A stretch of DNA of 5,944 nt. Source: Fimbriimonadales bacterium (GTDB lineage Bacteria; Armatimonadota; Fimbriimonadia; Fimbriimonadales; GBS-DC). The notes beneath the pieces were generated by a model. The model worked only from the letters and a program-made list of their open reading frames with translations, made no database searches and was not told the DNA's origin. Location: NCBI GenBank assembly GCA_026416655.1, contig JAOAES010000241.1:1-5944 (forward strand), given 5' to 3'. Shown here in pieces: positions 1 through 4,866 of this stretch; positions within the stretch are counted from its first letter, which is position 1, and every line of letters starts with the position of its first letter. The position numbers and the translations under genes are program-made.

Positions 1-1
1 G

Positions 2-802
2 CTCCAATTCCAGAACTGGATAGTTTGGGAAGCGCTCAGCTTTCCTGTCCGAATGATTATGCCCGCGCATTACACAATTTTGTGTTTCTCGAAAGGGAAG
101 CCGCGTCCCCTGCCGGCATACTCGAACATTTCGGAGCGAGACTATCTTGAGCCTCTTAGGGAAGGTTTCTGTCTACGTCCTCAATGTCAGGCACGCCGTA
201 GATTGAGAGGTATTCAGGATAGAGACACCCTTACTGACCTCTGGCATGATATTCATCGATTGAAGCACAATTCACGGCGTTTAGATCATCCCTGTCAGTT
301 GCCCCCAGCTCTTATGCGTCGCTTAATAGCAGCATTTACGTATCCCGGCGAAGTTGTGCTGGACTGTTTCAACGGCATTGGCACAACGACTCTTGCTGCC
401 CAGCAGATGGGGCGACGATTCATTGGAATCGAACTTTCAGAAAAGTACCATTCGATCGCCTTACATCGCCACCAGGTTCTCTCTGAGGGGGGAGACCCCT
501 TCGCAAAACATCGTGGGACGCCTGAAGCGAAGAATAGCCCTGTTCCACGCCTGCACAAAAAGCGATACCTTGTAAGCAAAAAAGCATTGCAGTTGGAGGT
601 GAAGCGAATAGCGCAGATATTGGGGCGAATCCCTACACGCCAAGAAGTCAATCAACTGAGCAAGTACCCAATAGAATTGTATGATCAATGTTTCCTAAGC
701 TGGGGCGAAGTCTGCGCGGCTGCGCGGACCACAGGGATGTCGGAATTGCCCCCCGATATGCGTGCCCCTCAGCAGTTTAAACTTTTTCATGAAGAGACAT
801 AA
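2..802 (+). CDS. Beta-class N4/N6 DNA methyltransferase, C-terminal part, with a repeat-like tail (5' end outside window)
   Basis: This is the end of a SAM-dependent DNA methyltransferase that would methylate the amino group of adenine or cytosine. The frame is open from base 2, and the 17 codons before the ATG at 53 read in family style (NWIVW), so that ATG is internal and the true start lies outside the window. Numbered from the ATG at 53, HYTILCFSKGKP (6-17) is the usual strand before the recognition region. C40 and C45 form a Cys pair often seen in these enzymes. HPCQLP (79-84) is the motif X region, and VLDCFNGIGTT (102-112) is the SAM-binding motif I, followed by FIGIEL. Motif I near the C-terminus fits the beta order, with the catalytic DPPY motif upstream and unseen. 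Residues about 183-230 form an extra module (ILGRIPTRQEV, then FLSWGEVCAAA) resembling the homing-endonuclease-associated repeat. The gene is less GC-rich than its neighbour. N4 versus N6 specificity cannot be told. Confidence 0.88.
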   Translation, partial: LQFQNWIVWEALSFPVRMIMPAHYTILCFSKGKPRPLPAYSNISERDYLEPLREGFCLRPQCQARRRLRGIQDRDTLTDLWHDIHRLKHNSRRLDHPCQLPPALMRRLIAAFTYPGEVVLDCFNGIGTTTLAAQQMGRRFIGIELSEKYHSIALHRHQVLSEGGDPFAKHRGTPEAKNSPVPRLHKKRYLVSKKALQLEVKRIAQILGRIPTRQEVNQLSKYPIELYDQCFLSWGEVCAAARTTGMSELPPDMRAPQQFKLFHEET

Positions 803-821
803 ACACAGTACGAGAATGTCG

Positions 822-2237
822 CTAACTTCCTGCTGATTCCTTCGCTCGCTGCCACAATTCCTCCCACTCCTCCGCGCTCAGGCTCTCCAGCGGGCGATTT
901 TGACGCGCCGCCTCCGCCTCCATCCACTGGAACCGGCGTGTGAAGCGGTCGACCATCGTGCGCAGGGCGTCTTCGGCGTCCACCTTCGCGTGGCGGGCGA
1001 TATTGACCACCGTGAACAGTAAATCGCCAATCTCGCTCTCGATGCGCTCCGAGTCGCCCGATTCGATGGCTTGGCGCAGCTCGGTCTCTTCCTCGCGCAG
1101 TTTCTCCAGCACGCCGTGAATGGAGTCCCACTCGAAGCCGACGCGGGCGGCGCGTTTGGAGATTTCCTGCGCGCGGGCGAGCGCGGGCATCGCGCGGGGC
1201 ACACCTTCCAGCACCGAGTCGCGCCCTTTCTGCGCCCGCTTGGTCTTGTCCCAGTTCTTTAGCACCTGCTCGGCAGTTTCGGCGTGCGCGTCGCCGAACA
1301 CATGGGGATGACGCGAAATCAGTTTCTCAGTCAGATACTGAATGACGCCCTCGATGTCAAAAGCCCCTGTTTCGCTCGCCATCTGGCTGTGCATCAGCAC
1401 CTGCAGCAGCAAATCGCCGAGTTCCTCGCGCAGTTCGGCAGGGTCGCCTGAATCGATGGCTTCGAGTGTCTCGTAAGCCTCTTCCAGCAGATGGGGCTTG
1501 AGGCTGGCGTGGGTCTGTTCGCGGTCCCATGGGCAGCCGTCAGGCGCGCGCAGGGCGGCGACCACGCGCACCAGTCCCTCGAATCCTTCGTAGACTTGCT
1601 CGCGTCGGGGGCAAGCGGGCACGAGCAGGTAGGTAATCGCGTCGCTGGGCATCCTGCGCAGTTCGCTCAGGGGGATGCGCCGGATCTCCGTGAGCGCATC
1701 ATCGCCCGGTGCGTGGACGAGAAACACCTCGAACTCAGGAGGGTAGAAGCGCAGAAGCTGCTGCTGTACCGCCTGCAGGCGTTCCGGCGTCTCGATACCG
1801 AACCAGAGCAACGGGATAGTCGGTTCGAAGCTCAGGTGAGGCAGACGACGCGCATCGAGAACCTGAAGCCCTTCGATAGCAGGAAGCCGCACCGATTCCA
1901 GCACAGGCTCAATAAAACTCCGGCTGGGCACGAGGCGCACTGGAAGCCCTCGTTCCGCAGCGGCTCGCAGAATCGCTTCGACAAGGGGGTTGGCAATCAG
2001 GGGGTGTCCGGGCATCGCCAACGCGCAGGTACGCTCTGGAGCGTGTAGCAGGCTCTCGACAAGTTGTTCAGGTGATGCGGGGCACGGTTCGAAAGCGACG
2101 CCGGCGAGTAGGAGCGCACGCGCGCTGGGATGGTCAGGTTCGGTGAGGAATACACGCTGGGCGCGGCGCAGGGCTTGAAGTGCGTTCTCACTCAACTCCT
2201 GCGCCCCGCCCGCGCCCAGCCCGATAAGGTAAATCAT
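822..2237 (-). CDS. mazG: YabN-type MazG: SAM-dependent tetrapyrrole-methylase domain fused to two MazG NTP pyrophosphohydrolase domains
   Basis: MazG hydrolyses (d)NTPs to NMP and pyrophosphate, a nucleotide-pool housecleaning role. The N-terminal methylase-like domain is typical of the Bacillus YabN architecture and its substrate is unknown. Numbering from the GTG at 2240, residues 1-210 hold the methylase fold: GLGAGG (7-12), MPGHP (76-80), RSFIEPVLESV (108-118). The first MazG domain starts about 222, with CPWD (236-239), metal-binding EExxE (253-257) and EELGD (272-276). RHPHVFGD (310-317) is also typical. The second domain has EEETE (383-387) and EIGD (403-406). The total of about 471 residues matches full-length YabN, and both acidic motif sets look intact. 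Two starts are possible. I prefer the ATG at 2237, which forms TGATG with the foldase stop; the GTG one codon upstream overlaps that stop by three bases. No strong Shine-Dalgarno is visible, so translational coupling is likely. It is the last gene of the minus-strand run. Confidence 0.95.
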   Translation of the reverse strand: MIYLIGLGAGGAQELSENALQALRRAQRVFLTEPDHPSARALLLAGVAFEPCPASPEQLVESLLHAPERTCALAMPGHPLIANPLVEAILRAAAERGLPVRLVPSRSFIEPVLESVRLPAIEGLQVLDARRLPHLSFEPTIPLLWFGIETPERLQAVQQQLLRFYPPEFEVFLVHAPGDDALTEIRRIPLSELRRMPSDAITYLLVPACPRREQVYEGFEGLVRVVAALRAPDGCPWDREQTHASLKPHLLEEAYETLEAIDSGDPAELREELGDLLLQVLMHSQMASETGAFDIEGVIQYLTEKLISRHPHVFGDAHAETAEQVLKNWDKTKRAQKGRDSVLEGVPRAMPALARAQEISKRAARVGFEWDSIHGVLEKLREEETELRQAIESGDSERIESEIGDLLFTVVNIARHAKVDAEDALRTMVDRFTRRFQWMEAEAARQNRPLESLSAEEWEELWQRAKESAGS

Positions 2238-3304
2238 CACCGTTTTTCAGCGGGTTTCTGCTCGGTAGGTTTAGCGGATTGTGCGGCGGGTTTCGCCTGC
2301 TGTGGCTCTATTTGCGCCAGTGTCTTCTTCAGCTCCTCGATGTCTTTCTCGTACTGTTTCTTCCAGGTCTCGGACTTGATTTCCACGGGCGTGTTCGCCA
2401 TCCGCTTCATCATCTCCAAGTTCAGGTCGCGATTGGTTTGCATGCCTTTCTGGAGCATGAGTTGCTCGCGGATGCCGTCCTTAACCTCCTCGAAGGGCAG
2501 CTGGCGTCCCGCGCTCTTGGCAAGCACTTCGAATCGCGCCACCACGCCGCCGCCCACAGGAATCCAGTCCGTTACCTGCATCGGCTTGGCGTTCATAAGC
2601 ACGTTGCGCACGCGCTGCAGGATCTTTCCATCGGGAGTGTTGGGGAGTTCTCCCTCCAAAGCGAACTCGCTCTCGCCCGACTGCACGCCCGCAACAGGGT
2701 TCTGCGAATATTTATTCACGATGCTCTGGAAGTTGAAGCCGCGCTTGAGGTCGTCATCGATTTGCTTGCGCACTGCGGGGTTCTCCACCAAGATGACGCG
2801 CACGCGCGCTGTGGCAGGGCGATAGAACCCACGCTTGTTCTCGTCATAAAACTTTTTCACCTCCTGCTCGGTGACGGTGACGCCCTTCGTGCGCAGGTTG
2901 AACTCCGCGAGGGCGACCCTGACGCGCTGGCGATAATCGTCGAGGGTCAAGCGTCCCTCGGTAATCGCCTGCTTGATTTGCGGGTTGTTCTTCATCTCGC
3001 GCTGTACGCGCTCCTCGACCTGCTGGTCAGTGGGTAGCACCCCCTCCTCTTTCGCCATATCGAGCATCACCTGCTCGCGGATCATCTGTACAAGGGTCGT
3101 GTAGCCTGCGGGCGCGGTGGCCGTCTGTTGACCAGCAACTGAAATGGGGGTGGGCATCAGCTCCAGGCGTCGCAGGTACATGTCTTTGTTGATAGGGGTT
3201 TCACCCACCTTCGCGACGGTGTTGTCTTGTTTCCCACCGCACGCGCTAAGAGCAATCACTGCCAGCGCTGCGAACCCTGCTCCAAAAAGACTCGATAATT
3301 TCAT
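2237..3304 (-). CDS. PrsA/SurA-like lipoprotein foldase (parvulin-type peptidyl-prolyl isomerase family)
   Basis: This is a predicted extracytoplasmic, lipid-anchored chaperone that helps exported proteins fold. The N-terminus is a lipoprotein signal: MKLSS, a hydrophobic stretch at about 6-18, and the lipobox LSAC at 19-22, so Cys22 would be lipidated. Residues about 28-145 resemble the SurA/PrsA N-terminal chaperone domain (VAKVGETPINKDMYLRRLE). Residues about 160-262 resemble a rotamase domain: RPATARVRVILV, GFNFQSIVNKYSQNP, then GGGVVARFEVL. The typical GGxxG stretch is reduced to SGESEF, so isomerase activity is doubtful and a purely chaperone role is possible. A helical region follows, and the last 25 residues are a Lys/Pro/Gln/Ala-rich tail. 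Start: the ATG at 3304 overlaps the previous stop as ATGA and has a strong GGAGGA site six bases upstream. The foldase-MazG pairing recalls clusters in other bacteria, where I remember mfd upstream rather than recG. Confidence 0.88.
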   Translation of the reverse strand: MKLSSLFGAGFAALAVIALSACGGKQDNTVAKVGETPINKDMYLRRLELMPTPISVAGQQTATAPAGYTTLVQMIREQVMLDMAKEEGVLPTDQQVEERVQREMKNNPQIKQAITEGRLTLDDYRQRVRVALAEFNLRTKGVTVTEQEVKKFYDENKRGFYRPATARVRVILVENPAVRKQIDDDLKRGFNFQSIVNKYSQNPVAGVQSGESEFALEGELPNTPDGKILQRVRNVLMNAKPMQVTDWIPVGGGVVARFEVLAKSAGRQLPFEEVKDGIREQLMLQKGMQTNRDLNLEMMKRMANTPVEIKSETWKKQYEKDIEELKKTLAQIEPQQAKPAAQSAKPTEQKPAEKR

Positions 3305-3912
3305 TCGTTCTCCTCCGTATTGCGTCGTGTAAGGCTGAGTATCAGCTCCACCTCGCCCTGCGCATAGCCTGTCTGGCGGGCGATTTCGGGCACGCTTAGC
3401 CCCTGTTCAGCCAGAATCGCGACCGCGCCATAAGGCGAAGTTTCCGATGCTGATAGGTTATACCCCGAATCGGGCGTGAAAGTTTCAGAGGCGTTGTGGC
3501 TTGGGCGTCCCCGCCCAAGCATGTCGCTCATCGTGGCTTGAGCGTCCCGCTCAAGTGGAGAGTGTTCCCGAATCGGAGCTTGAGCGTCCCGCTCAAGCGC
3601 ATCGCTCATCGTGGCTTGCGCGTCTCGCTCAAGCGCATCCCCACTCGATGCGTGGATATCTGGTTGCACGGGCGAGACGCCCGTGCTACGCTGCTCTAAT
3701 TCTCTCAGTCGCGCCTCAATTCGCGCCTCCGCCTGCGCCGCTTCTTCCGCCAGTTTCTGGAGTAGCGCGTCCACCGTCTGGCGCAGTTCCTCCAGTTCAC
3801 CGGTAAGCGACTGGCGCGCCGCCTGAGCGCGTAGCTCGGTCTGGGCGCGGAAAAACAGCAGCCAGCCCGCTATCAGAAGCAGGGCTTGCAACAACACCAT
3901 CAATTCGGACAT
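3301..3912 (-). CDS. Membrane-anchored coiled-coil protein with C-terminal helix-turn-helix, SwrB-like, with palindromic repeats in its linker
   Basis: The function is not established; the architecture resembles Bacillus SwrB/YlxL-type proteins. Residues about 4-21 (LMVLLQALLLIAGWLLFF) are a membrane segment, leaving almost the whole protein probably in the cytoplasm. Residues about 24-75 are a charged Leu/Ala/Glu/Gln/Arg-rich coiled coil. Residues about 76-140 are a low-complexity linker made of TGVSPV (77-82), LERDAQA at 94-100, 106-112 and 120-126, and a diverged LGRGRPS (132-138). DNA hairpins encode each of these. Residues about 160-197 (YGAVAILAEQGLSVPEIARQ, then TGYAQGEVELILSL) form a helix-turn-helix-like end like that of SwrB. 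SwrB promotes flagellar assembly, but no flagellar gene is visible here, so a motility role is only a possibility. The ATG at 3912 follows GGAGGT and lies 3 nt after the preceding gene's stop. The stop overlaps the foldase start (ATGA). Confidence 0.8.
   Translation of the reverse strand: MSELMVLLQALLLIAGWLLFFRAQTELRAQAARQSLTGELEELRQTVDALLQKLAEEAAQAEARIEARLRELEQRSTGVSPVQPDIHASSGDALERDAQATMSDALERDAQAPIREHSPLERDAQATMSDMLGRGRPSHNASETFTPDSGYNLSASETSPYGAVAILAEQGLSVPEIARQTGYAQGEVELILSLTRRNTEENE
3311..3316 (-). promoter_or_regulatory. Ribosome binding site of the foldase gene
   Basis: GGAGGA on the minus strand lies six bases before the ATG at 3304, inside the last codons of the upstream SwrB-like gene. 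It supports this start and independent initiation in addition to ATGA coupling. Confidence 0.8.
3499..3520. repeat. Palindromic repeat copy A (perfect stem, 4-nt loop)
   Basis: The arms GCTTGGGCG and CGCCCAAGC form a perfect 9-bp stem around the loop TCCC. On the coding (minus) strand it reads LGRGRPS. This copy has one more loop base than copies B to D, so its second arm is read in a different frame from theirs. Confidence 0.85.
3537..3555. repeat. Palindromic repeat copy B (8-bp perfect stem, 3-nt loop)
   Basis: The arms CTTGAGCG and CGCTCAAG form a perfect 8-bp stem around the loop TCC. The minus strand encodes LERDAQA. The bases just before it on the plus strand (TCGCTCATCGTGG) also precede copy D. 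Confidence 0.85.
3578..3598. repeat. Palindromic repeat copy C (9-bp perfect stem, 3-nt loop)
   Basis: The arms GCTTGAGCG and CGCTCAAGC form a perfect 9-bp stem around TCC. The minus strand encodes LERDAQA. The core is identical to copy B but the flanks differ. Confidence 0.85.
3614..3634. repeat. Palindromic repeat copy D (one stem mismatch)
   Basis: The arms GCTTGCGCG and CGCTCAAGC pair at eight of nine positions around the loop TCT. The minus strand still encodes LERDAQA. This is a slightly diverged copy of the B/C type. Confidence 0.8.
3666..3686. repeat. Palindromic repeat copy E (different subfamily, opposite orientation)
   Basis: The arms GCACGGGCG and CGCCCGTGC form a perfect 9-bp stem around the loop AGA. 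The loop is the complement of the TCT in copy D, so this copy appears inverted relative to A to D. The minus strand encodes TGVSPV. The stem sequence differs from the others (GCACGGG against GCTTGAG), although the GCGTCNCGC centre is shared. Confidence 0.8.
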
Positions 3913-3915
3913 GCT

Positions 3916-4089
3916 TTAGACCTCCACATCCAGCGCGTGCGGCTCCTCGTCGGGGGCAGGTTCATGCGCAACGGGCGTCGGTTTACGTGGGGGCTTACGC
4001 GCCGACTGTTCGCGCTCCACACGCGGGGAACGCTCGCGCACCTGTGGAACCGTCGCCACACGCTCTGGCGGACGCACCGATTCGGGCAT
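3916..4089 (-). CDS. Small unrecognised Pro/Arg/Glu-rich protein, 57 residues
   Basis: I do not recognise this protein. It begins MPESVRPPERVATV, continues with a very basic middle (SARKPPRKPTP), and ends with an acidic stretch and ALDVEV. It has no membrane segment, signal peptide or cysteine, and the composition predicts a disordered polypeptide with a basic centre and an acidic C-terminus. Evidence that it is a gene is positional. The ATG at 4089 follows a GAGG site seven bases upstream (4097-4100), and the TAA stop falls 3 nt before the SwrB-like ATG. It exactly fills what would otherwise be a gap of about 220 nt in the operon. A longer reading in another frame (3900-4175) is Arg/Cys/Trp-rich and looks like a shadow. 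It may partner the coiled-coil membrane protein, but that is inferred from adjacency alone. Confidence 0.65.
   Translation of the reverse strand: MPESVRPPERVATVPQVRERSPRVEREQSARKPPRKPTPVAHEPAPDEEPHALDVEV
3920..3925 (-). promoter_or_regulatory. Ribosome binding site of the SwrB-like gene
   Basis: GGAGGT on the minus strand lies seven bases before the ATG at 3912. It sits within the last codons (DVEV) of the upstream 57-residue gene, which suggests the two genes are translated together. Confidence 0.75.
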
Positions 4090-4134
4090 AGCGTCGCCTC
4101 GTGAAGGAATTTTCGGGAAATTTGGAGCGATTCT

Positions 4135-4578
4135 TTACGGCTGTATCGGGGTTGAAGCCTCGCCTGCGCCAACAAAGGGATTGAGGAAAGTCACACCGTC
4201 AAGTGTAGCACCGCTGTTGAAATCTTCGCTGTATACGATGGAGACGTTGTTGTCCTTCGCTACAGCCCAGATGAGCGCATCCCAGAAGGCGAGGTGAAAT
4301 CGTCGGACTCCCTGCAAGGCGCGCGCTACGACCTCAGGCGTGAGCGAGAGAACAATCGCTACTTCACACAAAGTGGTGATGATGCTCTCTGCACGCTCGT
4401 GGGGCATCTGAATGAGTTTACGCGGGCTTGTTACTACACTGTAAAACTCGTTGAGCGACTGTACGCTGATAGCCAGGCGAGACTCGCGGGCGAGCTTCTC
4501 AATAAGTGCGATCGCAACAGATTGCTTCTGTGGCTCTCTCGTATCATAAGCATATACAAGGACATTCGTGTCAACCAT
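4135..4578 (-). CDS. vapC: VapC-type PIN-domain ribonuclease toxin
   Basis: This is the toxin of a type II toxin-antitoxin pair. PIN-domain toxins are metal-dependent RNases that cut tRNA, rRNA or mRNA when the antitoxin is degraded. I choose the ATG at 4578 (147 residues) because it gives the classic start MVDTNVLVYAYD. The frame is open 22 codons further upstream, but that stretch is unlike the family. In this numbering the expected acidic residues are all present: D3, E44 (SLNEFYSV), D100 (FWDALIWA) and D119 (VYSEDFNSG), so the active site looks intact. The start overlaps the end of the antitoxin gene by 8 nt (ATGGTTGA), a usual arrangement for coupled translation. No clear Shine-Dalgarno of its own is seen. 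The target RNA cannot be predicted. Confidence 0.92.
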   Translation of the reverse strand: MVDTNVLVYAYDTREPQKQSVAIALIEKLARESRLAISVQSLNEFYSVVTSPRKLIQMPHERAESIITTLCEVAIVLSLTPEVVARALQGVRRFHLAFWDALIWAVAKDNNVSIVYSEDFNSGATLDGVTFLNPFVGAGEASTPIQP

Positions 4579-4825
4579 TGCTATTGCCGTAGCGGTCGAG
4601 GCGTTCTGCATACAGTTCCTCCCGTTGGGTGTAGCCTTTTCCACCTATGGGAAAGCCCTCGCGCATTTGTTGCACCATGCGCTGAATAGCTTCGGCACGC
4701 TTTTCGGAAGCCGCTTCTGCCGGCGCAAAAATCACCAGCACCTCTGCCTCGGCAATTCCAGGGGGAATCTCATCCAGCACTACCTGCCCGTTCCTGTAGT
4801 GCCCACGAACAGCTGTCAGAGCCAT
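4571..4825 (-). CDS. VapB-like antitoxin, partner of the PIN toxin
   Basis: This 84-residue protein should bind and inhibit the PIN toxin encoded just downstream, and probably repress its own promoter. Residues 1-33 (TAVRGHYRNGQVVLDEIP, then EVLVIF) resemble the small beta-rich N-terminus of DUF104/AF2212-like antitoxins, with the typical Y-x-NGQ-V-x-L pattern. Residues about 38-57 are a helix, and the C-terminal piece (FPIGGKGYTQREELYAERL) looks like the toxin-wrapping tail in such antitoxins. The ATG at 4825 has a good AAAGGTGA ribosome site at 4830-4837. The gene begins 41 nt after the recG stop, and its stop overlaps the toxin start. Identification as the antitoxin rests mainly on size, position and N-terminal pattern. 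Confidence 0.82.
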   Translation of the reverse strand: MALTAVRGHYRNGQVVLDEIPPGIAEAEVLVIFAPAEAASEKRAEAIQRMVQQMREGFPIGGKGYTQREELYAERLDRYGNSNG

Positions 4826-4829
4826 TATT

Positions 4830-4837
4830 TCACCTTT
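4830..4837 (-). promoter_or_regulatory. Ribosome binding site of the antitoxin gene
   Basis: AAAGGTGA on the minus strand ends four bases before the ATG at 4825. It fixes that start. It is stronger than anything before the toxin start, which fits higher synthesis of antitoxin than toxin. Confidence 0.65.
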
Positions 4838-4866
4838 CGTTAGTATACTCGATAGGGCGCCGCCAG

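Larger units (their letters stand above)
3524..3633. repeat. Pair of 32-nt near-direct repeats at 3524-3555 and 3602-3633
   Basis: Each unit is TCGCTCATCGTGGCTTG followed by the rest of a palindrome (copies B and D), with two mismatches between units. The offset is 78 nt, exactly 26 codons, so both are read in the same frame and give LERDAQATMSD twice. This suggests an internal duplication including flanking spacer, not only repeated insertion of the palindrome. Confidence 0.8.

Noticed and set aside
1491..2048. Long plus-strand readings opposite mazG and the foldase (also 2130-2825, 2279-3037)
   Set aside because: They are antisense shadows of GC-rich genes with confident family matches on the minus strand, and their translations have low-complexity composition with no recognisable domain.
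3499..3686. The clustered short repeats as a CRISPR array
   Set aside because: The repeats are only 19-22 nt and diverge between copies, spacers are 15-31 nt and two are nearly identical, and the whole block is translated in frame inside a gene. This is not CRISPR-like.
4105..4119. AATTTTCGGGAAATT as a hairpin terminator or operator between vapC and the 57-residue gene
   Set aside because: The stem is only five A/T pairs with no T-run, so it is unlikely to be a terminator and gives no independent evidence for an operator.
3900..4175. 91-residue minus-strand reading covering the same region as the 57-residue gene
   Set aside because: It is Arg/Cys/Trp-rich with no family resemblance, overlaps both neighbouring genes, and has no convincing ribosome site. 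The 57-residue frame fits spacing and signals better.
4579..4644. Upstream 22-codon extension of the PIN toxin
   Set aside because: The extension (MEKATPNGRNC...) precedes the canonical MVDTN start, runs through the antitoxin gene and has no family similarity.
4842..4847. TATACT as a -10 box for the antitoxin-toxin pair (minus strand)
   Set aside because: The hexamer is good, but the matching -35 position (about 4865-4870) reads TTAGCT, and the implied transcript start falls inside the ribosome binding site. Too weak to list.
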